A stretch of 51,175 nucleotides of DNA from positions 1-51,175 of the forward strand of contig NZ_LLYW01000012.1 of assembly GCF_001484195.1 (NCBI RefSeq), in the 5' to 3' direction. The notes beneath the pieces were generated by a model. The model saw only the letters and a program-made list of their open reading frames with translations. It searched no databases and had not been told where the DNA came from. Shown in pieces: positions 17,041-28,600 of this stretch (positions are counted from its first letter, which is position 1; each line of letters opens with the position of its first letter). A program made the position numbers and the translations under genes. This DNA comes from Thermococcus celericrescens (lineage in GTDB: Archaea > Methanobacteriota_B > Thermococci > Thermococcales > Thermococcaceae).

Positions 17041-18033
17041 TTAACCCTGTCCATACATGTAAAGGGCTTTTAGAAGCTTCTCATACAGTTTGCCTCCAAG
17101 TCGAAACCGGTTATTCTTCAGATATCTCTCCAATTCCTCAGGGGATAATGCTTTGTACAACAGATACTCATCCACCTGTTCTCGGATAAAGTACCAAACG
17201 GTGGTGTATGAAACTAGTTTAAGGAGCCCGGGGAACGCCATATTTAGTTTCCACTCTCGCTCTTCTCTGTTCTCACTTGTAAACCATATCTTGATCAGTT
17301 GTAATTTAAACTCATGGATAATATTTTGTTTTTTAATGTAATTACTAGGCTGAATCCCGGAAATTTCAAAATATGCATCAGCTACAGAATTTCCAAGTCC
17401 TCCCTGCTTGGGCTTGTACCGTTTACGTTTTTTTCTAATTTTTCTCTCTCCCTCCTGAGAACCCAGCACTCTGTAGATGGCAGCCCTTACTGCTGGTATG
17501 AATTTAGAGCCTCGCCTCCCACAAACCTCCACTAGCTGCTCCTCAGTTATCTCCCCACTTTTAAGGAGTTCTTTAATATCATCCTCGTTGGTTTTTTTGA
17601 GAAGCCGAATAAACGCATACCGTGATCTAGGAACTGGGCTACTGCACCATTGCAATACATCATGAATGTCGTATTCTCCTTTTAAAAACCGCGTTAAGTT
17701 ACTCATTGTTGCCTCTTCATCCAAGGGTTGTTTGGGATTCTTGAAAGACCATCTTTTCTTGCGCTTACAATGGTAAATGTAAAACTCTTGTAATTCTTGG
17801 AGTAAGCAGTCTACTTTTTTCTTCCAGTTGAGGGTAGGGTTTAGGTAGTACTTTAAAACCAGTGGGATCAAAACCCTTTCTGCTCTGTAAATATCCTCTG
17901 GAGTTAGGTCTTTTATGGGTTTTTTAAACAAATATGCCGCGTAATACATGCTAAGAGAAGGTTTCCCCCGTTTAACGTTGCTTGAACCTCTATTGATATG
18001 ATGATCCATGATCTGACGTAGCCTCTTTAACAA
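17041..18033 (-). CDS. Basic orphan protein
   Basis: A 330-aa protein of no family I recognise. It is strongly basic, with a KIRKKRKRYKPKQGG patch near residue 205, and mostly helical; WYFIREQVDEYLLYKALSPEELERYLKNN lies near the C-terminus. The best-supported start is TTG 18033, with GGGGAC upstream; ATG 18009 (MDHHINRG) is an alternative. It faces away from the restriction genes and back towards the iteron region, so it may be a DNA-binding replication or maintenance protein, which is inference only. Codon use is AT-rich like the rest of the element. Confidence 0.6.
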   Translation of the reverse strand: MLKRLRQIMDHHINRGSSNVKRGKPSLSMYYAAYLFKKPIKDLTPEDIYRAERVLIPLVLKYYLNPTLNWKKKVDCLLQELQEFYIYHCKRKKRWSFKNPKQPLDEEATMSNLTRFLKGEYDIHDVLQWCSSPVPRSRYAFIRLLKKTNEDDIKELLKSGEITEEQLVEVCGRRGSKFIPAVRAAIYRVLGSQEGERKIRKKRKRYKPKQGGLGNSVADAYFEISGIQPSNYIKKQNIIHEFKLQLIKIWFTSENREEREWKLNMAFPGLLKLVSYTTVWYFIREQVDEYLLYKALSPEELERYLKNNRFRLGGKLYEKLLKALYMYGQG

Positions 18034-18350
18034 ATGTGTCCCCTTATTGTGATAAAGTTCAGCGGAACTTAAATTCAGCTAAATCCCTTCCTTAATGCGT
18101 TCTAGCAAACTTGAAATTACTAGTGTCCTCTATTCCACTGGCTTATTGAGCAAATGCCAATCCATGTCTCGTCAAATTGCCATTGAAAAAAGTCAAAGAC
18201 AGGAGCCAATAGGGCCCATTTAAAACAAGACTGGCCTGCTTCTTTAGGTGGTCACTAAAAGTATTGTCTCCATGTTATTACAATCATCTGCTAATAGATG
18301 TTAGTTGTGTTGTGTAGAAAACTTTTTAAACCCTTACACTAAGTGTAGAC
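18034..18350. other. Intergenic region between divergent genes
   Basis: These 317 bp hold the divergent promoters of the basic orphan and the first HsdM gene. A TCCTCTATTCC segment near 18126 resembles the ATCCTCTGT pairs in the origin region. Nothing else is recognisable. Confidence 0.5.
18322..18347 (+). promoter_or_regulatory. Leaderless promoter with 13-bp palindrome
   Basis: A TATA-like CTTTTTAAACCC (18322-18333) sits 24 bases before ATG 18351. Between them TACACTAAGTGTA (18335-18347) is a perfect palindrome around a central A, placed over the start of transcription. It is a likely operator; the N-terminal winged helix of the downstream HsdM is a possible binder. Confidence 0.55.
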
Positions 18351-20135
18351 ATGGTGATAAATATGAAGAATAAACAGACATCAGAATTTTCCCTGTTAAA
18401 GAAGCTTCCTCCATGGGCTCGCCGTAGATACTTTTTAATTAAACTGGAGTTTGGTAAAAAGCAGTTTACAATAAAAGACCTCGAGAATTTCTTTGAAGAG
18501 AAATTTAAGCAAACTGGAAACGAGGAGTTCCTGATTAAAAACGTTGGGGAACTAGTGGCCATACTTTCGAATACTGGCCTGATAAAGGAAATTGGAAGTG
18601 ATCCTTATGACTCCCGAAGAAAAATCTACCAGTTGGCTTTTCCAGAATTCGAGTCTGAAAACTTAAACGAAATTCTGATCTTCCTCTATGATCATTTAAG
18701 AATATCACTTGAGCTAGATTATGCGGAGATACTTCTACTTTCTATGTTATTCTACAAGACCATGAGCGATCGGTTTAGTGCCATTGTTGACAAGTACAAA
18801 ACTAGTGTTACAGACAGACGCAAACTTTACTCAATTGCCAATGAGCAAGTTTTAAAATTGTACGATCCTGAATCCAATGAGCTACTTGTCTGGGACTCCG
18901 TAGTATCGTCTCAGGATCTCAAGGCACAATTGAGCCATGCATTTGAAAGAATTGCAGAATTAAACCTGGACAAAGGCCTTAATGCATTAGCGAAAGTATC
19001 ACGGATTATCATGCAACTAGATCAGCAAAAACTCGCCCAAATCATTGAGATTCTTAGTCTTTATGATTTAAGCTTTTATTCGCCAGATGAAATTGGAAGA
19101 CTTTACAGAGAGTTCTTAGACAATGTATCCATTGCAAAGGGGAGCAACAAATATCGGGGAACGTTTTTAACTCCCAAAATTCTTAGAACTCTAATATCAA
19201 GTCTTTTGCATGTCCAAAATGGCTCTGTAATCCTCGACCCGGCTGTGGGAACAGGTTCATTGCTGGTTGAGACAGCTCTCCATTCAAGTTCTTCAGAAAC
19301 ATTATCTCTCATTGGGGTTGACCTTAACGGATGGGCAGTTACTCTAGCTGCAATGAATGCGCTAATCAGTGGGATTTCAAATTGCACTTTAAAAATTGGT
19401 GACAGCCTTATTGGGGATCCAATTGAAGAAATACTTGAAAACTTTGGGCTCACAAAAGCTGACTATGTAGTTGTAGACCCGCCTTGGAATGTGGTAGTTA
19501 GTGGGGAAGTAGCGGCAAAAGGGAGGAATCTCCCTTACCTCCTTGACAGAGATAATTTGCCCTCATGGAGATCCGCTGACTGGCTTTGGGTTCAACTGGC
19601 AGCATTTTACTCCAAAAGAAAGGCTGTGATAACCCTTCCTCCTGGAGCCCTTTCAAGACCTGGAGCAGAAAGAGAAATAAGAAAAACTCTCCTCTCAATG
19701 GATATTCTCGAGGCTGTTATTCAGCTTCCACCCAAGCTTATGCCATGGGTAAGCATTTCTCCGGTTGTTTTAATAATAAACAAAGAAAAAGATGAATCCC
19801 TACACAGAAAAGTCCTCATGATAAATGTAACTGAAGGGATAGAGGAAATTGGGCGCAGACTAATTCAGTTAAAACAAGAAACTATTGATAAAATAGTTTC
19901 AACATACACATCCCATAAAGAAATTGAAGGATTCTCAAGAATAGTCTCATTAGACGAAATTGCAGATAATGATTACAATTTAAGCCCCCAACTCTATGTG
20001 TTCAAAAGGGAATCCCCCAAAATCAATGTGGAAGAGGTTCTGTCTACTCTAAAAGGAATACTGCAAAAAGAGGAGAAGCTAACCAAGGATGCCATTACGC
20101 TCGCTGAAAAGATTCTGGAGGCGGAGAATAAATGA
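18351..20135 (+). CDS. HsdM-like N6-adenine methyltransferase with N-terminal winged helix
   Basis: A 594-aa protein. The methyltransferase core has the AdoMet motif ILDPAVGTGSLL near residue 296 and the catalytic motif VVDPPWN near 374; the usual HsdM motif is NPPF, so the leading residue is Asp. Residues ~10-95 look like a winged helix (FTIKDLENFFEEKF to RKIYQLAFPEF), not the standard HsdM N-terminus. The C-terminal region ending EGFSRIVSLDEIADNDYNLSPQLY is typical of HsdM. The gene overlaps its HsdS partner as ATGA. No HsdR belongs to this pair: the one in the window lies in the next operon. It may be an orphan modification system, or may share that HsdR. Confidence 0.85.
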   Translation: MVINMKNKQTSEFSLLKKLPPWARRRYFLIKLEFGKKQFTIKDLENFFEEKFKQTGNEEFLIKNVGELVAILSNTGLIKEIGSDPYDSRRKIYQLAFPEFESENLNEILIFLYDHLRISLELDYAEILLLSMLFYKTMSDRFSAIVDKYKTSVTDRRKLYSIANEQVLKLYDPESNELLVWDSVVSSQDLKAQLSHAFERIAELNLDKGLNALAKVSRIIMQLDQQKLAQIIEILSLYDLSFYSPDEIGRLYREFLDNVSIAKGSNKYRGTFLTPKILRTLISSLLHVQNGSVILDPAVGTGSLLVETALHSSSSETLSLIGVDLNGWAVTLAAMNALISGISNCTLKIGDSLIGDPIEEILENFGLTKADYVVVDPPWNVVVSGEVAAKGRNLPYLLDRDNLPSWRSADWLWVQLAAFYSKRKAVITLPPGALSRPGAEREIRKTLLSMDILEAVIQLPPKLMPWVSISPVVLIINKEKDESLHRKVLMINVTEGIEEIGRRLIQLKQETIDKIVSTYTSHKEIEGFSRIVSLDEIADNDYNLSPQLYVFKRESPKINVEEVLSTLKGILQKEEKLTKDAITLAEKILEAENK

Positions 20136-21289
20136 TTTCCTTCAAATTTTTCAAAGAAACGGAAACCGTTAGCGTTAATCTCAATGGTCTTAAGGTTACG
20201 ATTCCCCACGACTGGAAGATTGTAAAACTGTCAGAAGTGGCCAAAGTGGGCTCTGGAAGAAAACCTCCTACCCATAATGGCGGTGACATCCCAGTTTATG
20301 GAAAGTCTCTGCTTGGATTCACAACCAAGCCGATGGTCAAGTCTGGGAAAGTAATTGTCATGGGGAACTTTCCACGACCTTTTTCGCCCCAAGTTGTTAA
20401 AGCTCCAATTTGGATACCTTCAGGCTTTCTTTACATTGTCCCAAAAGAGAACATAGTATCAGCTGAGTATCTTAAACTTTTTCTCGAATTTTTAGGTCCT
20501 GATATCATACTTCCTTCAGGATCCAGTGTTCCGAGGATCTCTGCAAGAAGATTGGCAAGTCTAGATATCATAATCCCACCTATTGAGGAACAAAAAGCCA
20601 TGGTCAAAATTTTTCAGGTTTTTGACGAAGCTCTTAAGACCGGAGAGCAAACAGCTAATCTATTGGGTAAGCTCAAAAAAGCCATTATTGATACAAGACT
20701 CCAAAAGAATTATCCAAAAGTCAAAGTGGGGAATGTTGCAACTCTAGTTAAGAGGCCTCCTCAGAATTCTAGGGAGGCCTCCTCCCGCACTATCAGCGCA
20801 GCACAAGTGCCTCCCGGTACTATTTATCTCAAGGCTGAAGACATTGGCAAAATAGATAAAAAGACAAAAGCAAAGACAATATTTACATCAGGGGAAATCC
20901 TCTATGTCAGACAAAACCCCCAATTAGACAGAGTAGTTGTTTCAACATTTGAGGGCTCTGCCACTGCGGACATATTCGTTATTTCTGTCAACAAAAACAA
21001 GATACTCCCTGAATATCTTGTCATGATTCTACACTCAAGTGAGTTTCTGGATTATGCGGAAAGGCTGTCCTCGGGTAGTGTTCTTCCTCGGATGTCATGG
21101 AGAGATCTTTCAAACTTCCAGTTTCCACTACCCCCAATGGACATCCAGAGAAACGTGGTTTCGAGCGTTGTTAAGCTAGATGAGCTGCAAAGACTGAAGA
21201 TCACAAAAACTAGACTGCTAAATGACCTTCGCTTGCATGTCCTTAACCAGCTGATCACCGGCAGAGTTAAGGTGAACATAAAACAATAG
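20132..21289 (+). CDS. Type I restriction specificity subunit (HsdS)
   Basis: A 385-aa protein with two target-recognition halves. The first begins IPHDWKIVKLSEVAKVGSGRKPP and ends in a conserved helix (PPIEEQKAMVKIFQVFDEAL). The second begins YPKVKVGNVATLVKRPP and ends PLPPMDIQRNVVSSVVKLDEL. Each half binds one part of a bipartite site, and the helices act as the ruler between them. The start codon overlaps the HsdM stop, so the pair is translationally coupled. Recognition sequence cannot be predicted by eye. Confidence 0.88.
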   Translation: MISFKFFKETETVSVNLNGLKVTIPHDWKIVKLSEVAKVGSGRKPPTHNGGDIPVYGKSLLGFTTKPMVKSGKVIVMGNFPRPFSPQVVKAPIWIPSGFLYIVPKENIVSAEYLKLFLEFLGPDIILPSGSSVPRISARRLASLDIIIPPIEEQKAMVKIFQVFDEALKTGEQTANLLGKLKKAIIDTRLQKNYPKVKVGNVATLVKRPPQNSREASSRTISAAQVPPGTIYLKAEDIGKIDKKTKAKTIFTSGEILYVRQNPQLDRVVVSTFEGSATADIFVISVNKNKILPEYLVMILHSSEFLDYAERLSSGSVLPRMSWRDLSNFQFPLPPMDIQRNVVSSVVKLDELQRLKITKTRLLNDLRLHVLNQLITGRVKVNIKQ

Positions 21290-21309
21290 ATGTAACAGAT
21301 AACATCGAA

Positions 21310-21363
21310 AGATTTAAATAGTAGTAAGTCATAACATCTATTAGAAATGATGGAAAGGAGGTG
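21310..21363 (+). promoter_or_regulatory. Promoter and strong ribosome site of the NYN-type I R-M operon
   Basis: GATTTAAATAG (21310-21320) is a TATA-like box, and AGGAGGTG at 21356-21363 is a near-perfect ribosome site seven bases before ATG 21371. This separates the second operon from the first HsdM/HsdS pair. Confidence 0.6.
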
Positions 21364-21370
21364 ATGCCCT

Positions 21371-21892
21371 ATGAATGGGGCAATGTTTGTTGATGGAGAC
21401 AATATCTGTATGCACTTCAAGAATTCCAAGAAGATACACCCCGATGAAGACATCGAATGGGAAGATCTCTTCTTTACTTTTGAAACACAGGGAGTTGAGC
21501 TAACAATGAAGAAGCTTTACATGACCACATATGGACTTCATCCTAAAGGGGCAAACAACCTTCTACATTTGGGCTTTGATCTGAGACCAACCGAAGAGTA
21601 CGGAGGCAAATCTTTAACTGATGGGTACCTCATGGTTGATGCTATGGATGCTCTTGACCATAATCCAATAGACGTCTTGATAATAGTATCCGGGGATAAA
21701 GACTACCTACCCCTTGCAAGGAAAGCCCGTGCGAGGGGAATTAGAGTTATTTTTGTTGCATTTGAAGACGATACAGCGGAGATAATTAAAAGAGAATTCG
21801 AGTTCATGGATATCACCCCCTACGTAAAGTTTGAATATCTTGTCGGAAATGGTGAACTCAACGTGGGTGAAGTCGTGGAGGTGTCTCTATGA
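21371..21892 (+). CDS. NYN-domain (LabA/DUF88-like, PIN-fold) nuclease
   Basis: A 173-aa protein. The NYN signature is present: [11 protein letters not shown] near residue 4 (first Asp and Asn), [13 protein letters not shown] near 79, and [30 protein letters not shown] near 99-128 (SGDxD and the G-V-x-V strand). Together these Asp residues form a PIN-like metal site that usually cleaves RNA. The protein consists of little more than this domain. Its stop overlaps the HsdM start as ATGA, so it is the first gene of the type I R-M operon. That position suggests an accessory effector or regulator, possibly acting on RNA when restriction fails (inference). Confidence 0.82.
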   Translation: MNGAMFVDGDNICMHFKNSKKIHPDEDIEWEDLFFTFETQGVELTMKKLYMTTYGLHPKGANNLLHLGFDLRPTEEYGGKSLTDGYLMVDAMDALDHNPIDVLIIVSGDKDYLPLARKARARGIRVIFVAFEDDTAEIIKREFEFMDITPYVKFEYLVGNGELNVGEVVEVSL

Positions 21893-24396
21893 AAACACAG
21901 AAGATTACCCTTAAACAACTCGAAACTCACCTCTTTAAGGCCGCAGATATCCTGAGGGGCAGGATGGACCCCTCAGAGTACAAAGAGTACATCTTTGGCA
22001 TGTTATTCCTGAAGTATCTCTCTGATGTATTCGAGAAGAAAAGAGACGAGCTTAGAAAACAATACGAAAAAATGGGACTAAGCAAGGATCAAATAGAAGA
22101 ACTGCTGGAAGATCCAAGTGTGTATGGAGATACATTCTTCGTACCCCCCGAGGCAAGGTGGGAAACCATTCTAAGCTTCAAGGAGGACGTTGGAAACAAA
22201 CTAAACCGGGCATTAATGGCTCTCGAAGAAGCTAATCCAGAGTTGGACGGAGTTTTAAGATACATTGACTTCAACGCCACAAAAGGAAAAACCAAGTTAA
22301 AAGACCAACAGCTTATTGACCTAATACATCACTTTAACAAGTACAAATTACTCCCCGAAAACTTTGAATTCCCCGATCTGCTTGGGGCTGCTTATGAATA
22401 TCTCCTGAAAGAGTTCGCAGATTCAGCAGGCAAAAAAGGCGGAGAGTTTTACACCCCCAATCATGTTAAGAGACTCATGGTCAGACTGGTCAAGCCTCAG
22501 GAAGGCATGACTGTGTATGACCCAACAGTCGGTTCGGGAGGTTTCCTTATTGAAGCCTACCACTACGTAGAAGAACAGGGGCAGAATCCAAAGAACCTCT
22601 CCCTTTATGGACAGGAGATTAATGGGGTAACCTGGTCAATATGCAAAATGAACATGATCTTACATGGAATCAAAGACGCAAACATTGAGAATGATGATAC
22701 TCTAGTAAACCCGAGATTCACGGAAAACGGGTACATAAAACAGTTTGACAGGATACTCGCAAACCCACCATTCTCAATGCCCAGTCCGGGAGAAGAAGTT
22801 AACTTCCCCCAGAGATTCAAGTATGGGATAATACCGAAAGGGAAGAAGAGGGCTGACTTAATGTTCCTTCAGCACATGATTTCAAGTCTCAAAAAGGATG
22901 GTATCCTGGCTACAGTCATGCCAAATGGCATTCTCTTCCGTGGAGGGCCTGAGAAAGTCATCAGAGAGGGAATAGTCAAAGACGACCTAATCGAAGCGAT
23001 AATCGGCCTTCCAAACAAGTTGTTTTACAATACTGGAATTCCCGCCTGCATTGTCGTGATAAACAAAAACAAACCGCCCGAGATGAGAGGAAAAATTCTC
23101 TTCATAAACGCAGAACGAGAATACGGGGAGGGCAAAAACCAAAACTACCTCAGACCAGAAGACATAGAGAAAATAGTCACGGTGTACGAAAAGAAGCTAG
23201 AGATACCAAAGTATTCAAGAATAGTGAGTGTAGAGGAGATTGAGAAAAACGACTTCAACCTCAACATAAGACGCTACGTTGATGCGACACCAGATCCTGA
23301 GCCAGAGGACGTGAGGGCCCATCTCATTGGCGGTGTCCCAGTGTCGGAGGTTGAGCGGTATCAGGAACTGTTTAATAAGTTCGGTTTTGATGCGTCCCAG
23401 CTTTTTGACCCATACATTGAAGGATATTTCAAATTCAAAGACGACATTGACAAGAGAAAGATACGGGAAATAGTCGAGAAAGATGAAAACGTTAAGAGAA
23501 CACTCAACTCCTATTTCACGACCCTAGATCTATGGTGGTCCCAGATAAAACCAAAAATTGAGAACATGCCAAGTAACAGCAGCCTCTGGGCCTTCAGAGA
23601 GGACGCCCTTGAGTCGTTCAAATCAACATTTCTGCCCTTGGGCGTTCTTGATGAGTTCAAGGCCATCGGCGTCTTTGTCAACTGGTGGGACGAACTGAGG
23701 TATGACTTCAAGACATTAATCTCCCTTGGCTGGAGTGTTGAGAATGGCATTACGGGCTTAATTGACGATGAGCTCATAGAGAAGAAGTTTTTCTCCAACG
23801 AACGTAGAGAAATTGAGGAACTCGAGGTCAAGGTTGCCCAGCTGAAGGCAGAGCTTGACGAGCTCTTTGAGCAAGTCGAAGATTGGGACGAGGAGGAGCA
23901 AGGCAAAAAGAGTGCTAACAGGGTTATCAATTACCTCAAGGAGCAGATAAAGGACCTGAGCAAGTACCAGCTGACGAGCAAGAGCGCAATCGAGGAGATA
24001 AAAGAACTAAAGAAACTCATGAGGGCAATTGACGAGAAGAACAAGGAGCTTAACAGGACAAAGAGAGAACTTAACAAAAAAATCAAAGCACTACGTGGGG
24101 TGTACCGCACTGACAGGGAAACAAATGAGGAGATTCTTGAGAAGCCGGGTAAAATCCACGAAAAGCGCGAGAGTATGACAGACGAAGAGGCCAAGGAGCT
24201 AATCCTCGAGAAGTTCTACAACGTGATGAGGGAGTACTTGGAACAGTACCTTGAGCGGGAGAAGAGAGAGCTCATAGGGCTCCTCGAGAAACTCTGGGAC
24301 AAATACCACAAGCCCTTAGTCGAACTTCAAGCCGAACGTGAAGAGGAGAGAGCGGAGCTTGAAGAGACTCTCAGGAGGCTTGGTTACTATGAGTGA
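21889..24396 (+). CDS. hsdM: Type I restriction-modification methyltransferase (HsdM) with long coiled-coil extension
   Basis: An 835-aa protein, against about 500-550 for a typical HsdM. The canonical part includes [30 protein letters not shown] at the N-terminus, the AdoMet motif [12 protein letters not shown] near residue 210 and the catalytic NPPF near 290, followed by [10 protein letters not shown] near 460. The extra ~370 residues end in long charged coiled coils (about 640-745) with many Glu/Lys heptads. Extensions of this kind occur in some archaeal HsdM proteins and may bridge subunits. It methylates adenine in the HsdS-defined site. The start overlaps the NYN stop and the end overlaps the HsdS start. 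Confidence 0.95.
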   Translation: MKTQKITLKQLETHLFKAADILRGRMDPSEYKEYIFGMLFLKYLSDVFEKKRDELRKQYEKMGLSKDQIEELLEDPSVYGDTFFVPPEARWETILSFKEDVGNKLNRALMALEEANPELDGVLRYIDFNATKGKTKLKDQQLIDLIHHFNKYKLLPENFEFPDLLGAAYEYLLKEFADSAGKKGGEFYTPNHVKRLMVRLVKPQEGMTVYDPTVGSGGFLIEAYHYVEEQGQNPKNLSLYGQEINGVTWSICKMNMILHGIKDANIENDDTLVNPRFTENGYIKQFDRILANPPFSMPSPGEEVNFPQRFKYGIIPKGKKRADLMFLQHMISSLKKDGILATVMPNGILFRGGPEKVIREGIVKDDLIEAIIGLPNKLFYNTGIPACIVVINKNKPPEMRGKILFINAEREYGEGKNQNYLRPEDIEKIVTVYEKKLEIPKYSRIVSVEEIEKNDFNLNIRRYVDATPDPEPEDVRAHLIGGVPVSEVERYQELFNKFGFDASQLFDPYIEGYFKFKDDIDKRKIREIVEKDENVKRTLNSYFTTLDLWWSQIKPKIENMPSNSSLWAFREDALESFKSTFLPLGVLDEFKAIGVFVNWWDELRYDFKTLISLGWSVENGITGLIDDELIEKKFFSNERREIEELEVKVAQLKAELDELFEQVEDWDEEEQGKKSANRVINYLKEQIKDLSKYQLTSKSAIEEIKELKKLMRAIDEKNKELNRTKRELNKKIKALRGVYRTDRETNEEILEKPGKIHEKRESMTDEEAKELILEKFYNVMREYLEQYLEREKRELIGLLEKLWDKYHKPLVELQAEREEERAELEETLRRLGYYE

Positions 24397-25663
24397 GCTC
24401 CCTGAGGGGTGGGTAAAGGCTTTGGTAAAAGACCTTTTTCATGTAGAGACCGGAACTACGCCACCAACTGGTGTCAGGGAATACTGGGAAAAGGGAACTG
24501 TGAACTGGTACACTCCTGTTGATTTAAGCAAAATAGCAGAGACTATTTATCTCCCTGAGAGTGAGCGAAAAATAACAATCCGAGCCGTAAAAGAAGCAGG
24601 CTTAAGAGTAATTCCCCGCGATTCGATAATAGTATCCACAAGGGCCCCTGTTGGGTATGTTGGGTTGACTCTGGTAGAGTCAACATTCAATCAAGGATGC
24701 AAAGGGCTAGTACCTAAAGAAAGTGATGTTGCTACTGAATTTTTTGCTTATTACTTAAAGTGGATTCGCCCCCAACTTGAGAAATACAGTGGTGGCAGTA
24801 CATTTCAAGAATTAAAAAAAGAAGCTCTTGAAAATCTCACTATCCTAAAGCCTCCACTCCCAGAACAGCGCAAAATCGCCGAGATCCTCTTGAAGGTCGA
24901 TTCCCTTATCGAAAAGACTGAAAGGATAATAGAGAAGTACGAGCGCATAAAGAGGGGCCTCTCACAGGACTTGCTCACCAGGGGCATAGACGAGAACGGC
25001 CACATCAGGAGCGAGGAGACCCATGAGTTCAAGGACTCACCTGTTGGGAGGATCCCGAAGGAGTGGAATGTAGGTTATGTTTCAGACTTTTCAGATATCA
25101 ATCCAAAAACCCCTATCGACCCGAACCAAGTTTACCCCTTCATTGAAATGGATGCTGTTCCTATTCGTGGAAAAATGTACAAATACCTGTCTTACAGGAA
25201 GGGCTCAGAGGCAGGCTCCAAATTTAAAGGTGGCGACATTCTTTTAGCCCGGATAACCCCAAGTGCAGAGAATGGAAAAGCTCTATTAGTCCCTGAGGAT
25301 ATTGAAATTGGTATTGGCTCCACAGAATTCATAGTGTTTAGAGCCAAAGAGGGAGTTGACAAAGAATTCCTGTTTTATCTCCTAACAAGTGATTATGTTC
25401 ACAACAGGGCTGTAACGTTAATGGAAGGAACTTCTGGACGCCAGAGAATTCCTACATATGTATTTGACGAGATTATTCAAGTTGCCATGCCACCCCTTCC
25501 AGAACAGCGCCGCATTGCTCAAGTCCTGTCTCAGGTGGACAATATCCTCGACAAAGAACGCAGGGAGTTAGAAAAACTTAAGAGGCTCAAGCGTGGACTA
25601 ATGAATGATCTCTTAAGTGGTAAGGTACGAGCAACTCCACTGTTGGAGGGTGAAGTTACATGA
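24389..25663 (+). CDS. hsdS: Type I restriction specificity subunit (HsdS)
   Basis: A 424-aa protein. Start ATG 24389 is preceded by AGGAGG and overlaps the HsdM end. There are two recognition domains: [19 protein letters not shown] (first) and [19 protein letters not shown] (second). Each is followed by the ruler helix, [22 protein letters not shown] and [20 protein letters not shown], nearly identical to each other. It gives sequence specificity to the methylase and to the downstream HsdR. It shares little sequence with the first HsdS in the window, so the two systems should recognise different sites. Confidence 0.93.
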   Translation: MSELPEGWVKALVKDLFHVETGTTPPTGVREYWEKGTVNWYTPVDLSKIAETIYLPESERKITIRAVKEAGLRVIPRDSIIVSTRAPVGYVGLTLVESTFNQGCKGLVPKESDVATEFFAYYLKWIRPQLEKYSGGSTFQELKKEALENLTILKPPLPEQRKIAEILLKVDSLIEKTERIIEKYERIKRGLSQDLLTRGIDENGHIRSEETHEFKDSPVGRIPKEWNVGYVSDFSDINPKTPIDPNQVYPFIEMDAVPIRGKMYKYLSYRKGSEAGSKFKGGDILLARITPSAENGKALLVPEDIEIGIGSTEFIVFRAKEGVDKEFLFYLLTSDYVHNRAVTLMEGTSGRQRIPTYVFDEIIQVAMPPLPEQRRIAQVLSQVDNILDKERRELEKLKRLKRGLMNDLLSGKVRATPLLEGEVT

Positions 25664-28600
25664 ACTATCGTCGTCTCGACGAAGAGCACTACGTCGAGAA
25701 TCCATTCCTTGAACATCTCAGACGTCTTGGGTGGAAGGTGTACAGGGGCAATAAGCTCAACCCCCTTGTTAAGGAGATCAAAGGCTTCAAACGTGGATTT
25801 GAACCGGAGTATGGAGATGAAGTCCAGCTAAGAAAGAGCTTCAGAGAGGTAGTCCTCGAGGACGAGTTAAAGGAAGCGCTTAGGCGAATCAATCCCTGGC
25901 TGGAAGATGACCAAGTTGAAGAGGCCATAATTAGGATACAAAACCCGCCCTCAAGGTCGCTGATCGAGGCGAATATGGAAATTCATAACCTCTTGTTAGA
26001 AGGAATTTCTGTCTCAGAAAACAGAAAAACGGGAGAAAAAAGCCCAACAGTCAGATACATAGACTTTGAAAATCCCGAGAACAATTCCTTCATTGCGATT
26101 TCTCAGTTTAAGGTCAATATTCCTGGAACGGAGGGTCACATAATACCAGACATCGTTCTCTTTGTAAACGGTCTGCCCCTTGTTGTAGTTGAATGTAAAT
26201 CTCCAACGATAGCAGACCCCCTCGACGAGGCAATAAAACAACTTATGAGGTACTCAAACAGACGGGGAGCAAAGGAAGGCAACGAAAAACTGTTCTGGTA
26301 CAATCTTTTCCAGATCGCAACGTTCAGGCGGGTTGCCAAGTATGGGACGATAACCTCCGACAAAGTGCACTTTGTAGAATGGAAGGATCCATATCCTTAC
26401 ACTGTTGAGGATATCCAGGCCCTCTTAGGAAATGAACATATTTACAGCCAGGAATTACTAATTCGGGGAATGCTCTCAAAGGAAAACTTACTTGAGATAC
26501 TTCATACCTTCACGGTATTTATGGAAACTCCAAAAGGTTTCATTAAAATAGTCCCAAGGTACCAGCAATTCAGAACTGTTCAGAAGATTATTAAACGTCT
26601 AAAGTCATATGAAAGCCCGGAGAAAAGGGGTGGTATCGTTTGGCATACTCAGGGCAGCGGCAAGTCCCTAACCATGATGTTTACGATAAGAGCTCTCAAT
26701 CATGATCCCGAGCTCACAACATTCAAGGTTGTGTTAATAACAGATCGGAGGAACCTAGAAAAACAGCTTAAGGAAACGGCCAAGGGAGTAGGATACACTG
26801 TCCGGGTTGCACAAGGAGTGGATCATCTGAAGGAGTTACTTAGAACAAACACTCCTGATATTGTAATGGCAATAGTCCACAAATTCCAAGAGCGTGACCT
26901 GGAGAGGGAGTTTCCAGTCTTAAATACCTCAGATAAGATTCTCATAATGGTTGACGAGGCACACAGAAGCCAGTACAAACTGTTGGGGGCTAACATGAGG
27001 AAGGCCCTTCCCAATGCGACCAAGATAGCATTTACCGGGACCCCAATCGACAAAACGGAAGTGTGGTTTGGTGAATACATTGACAAATACACCATAAGCC
27101 AGTCAGTGAAGGATGGCGTAACTGTTGAAATTCTTTATGAGGGTCGTGCCCACAAGGCAGAGATCTCAGACGAAGAGGCCATGAATAAGCGATTTGAGGA
27201 TGTGTTTGGAGCTGTAGAGGTAGAGAAAAAGAAGCTTATTCTTGGAAAGTACACTTGGCAAGCATATCTGGAAGACGAGGATGTTATCAGAGACAAGGCC
27301 AAGGATATGATTGACCATTACCTCAAAACAATCTTTCCAAATGGATTTAAGGCACAGGTTGTTACTGTCTCAAGATTGGCCGCCATTAGGTACAAGCATG
27401 CTCTCGAAGATGCTCTAATGGAGAAAATTAAAGAGCTCGAAGAGAATCCTCCGTTGAAAAAACAACTTGGAATCACCGACGAGTTATTTGCTATGTTAAA
27501 GCGGCTAAAAGTGGGGGTTGTCATATCCGCTCGCCAGAATGATCCTCAAGAATGGAAGGAATACACAGATCCCTCAAAACACAGAGAGGTTATTGAGAGC
27601 TTCAAGACTCCCTTTGGGGAAGTATCCAAAAGTGGTATTCCTGGAGATGTTGGGATTATTGTTGTGAAGAGCATGCTGATTACAGGGTTTGACGCTCCCA
27701 TTGAGCAGGTCATGTACTTAGATACAATATTGAAAGGGCACAATCTCTTGCAGGCAATAGCAAGGGTGAATAGAGTTTACAAAAACAAGAGTGCTGGATA
27801 CGTGGTAGATTACGTTGGAATTACTGAACACCTTGAAGAAGCCCTATCTATCTACAGAGGAGAAGACATAAAGGAAATAAAGACTTCATTTTACAACAGG
27901 GAAAAGAGCTTAGACAACTTAGAAGTGCTTTCAAAGAAAATAGATACCTTCTTCTTATCCCATGGGATATCCAATTGGCGTAGTCAGTTCGAAGATTGCA
28001 TAGACTTGCTTGAAGATGAAGAGACTAGGCAGGAATTTCTGGCACTCGTCAGGAAATTTGGACAAGAGTTAGATAGGGCTCTTCCTGACCCTAGAGCTGT
28101 AAAGTATGCGCGGGACTGGAAGATACTGAGCTTTATTAGAGAAACAGCCAAAAACATCTATCGAGATGATTCATTGAGTATCTCTGAGGCAGCAAACAAA
28201 ATCCGCGAAATCGTGGAGGAATTCTTGATTTCAAAAGGAGTTGATCCCAAGATACCCCCAACACCCCTGTTTTCAGAAGAATTCGAGAAACAAGTTAAAA
28301 AATGGCCACCAAAACTCCAAGCCAAGGAAGTAGAATCCGCCATTAAAGAATACATACTAAGACACTACCCCGAAGATCCAGAACTTTATGAGCGCTTAGC
28401 GGAGAGGCTAAAACGAATCCTTGAGGAATATCAGGGACGGTGGGAGCTCCTTTCCAGAGAGTTGCTAAGATTCAGAAGGCTTGTCATACGTGGAAGAAGC
28501 GAAGAAGAAAATTATGGTCTTGACCCTAAGAAAGAAATGCCGTTCCTAGGAGTTCTCAAGAAAGAGCTGTATGGGCCCCTGCCTCTATCTGAACTACCAG

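Noticed and set aside
16473-17189. Small frames of 61-74 aa in the origin region
   Set aside because: They cross the iterons and inverted repeats, have no ribosome sites and encode low-complexity sequence.
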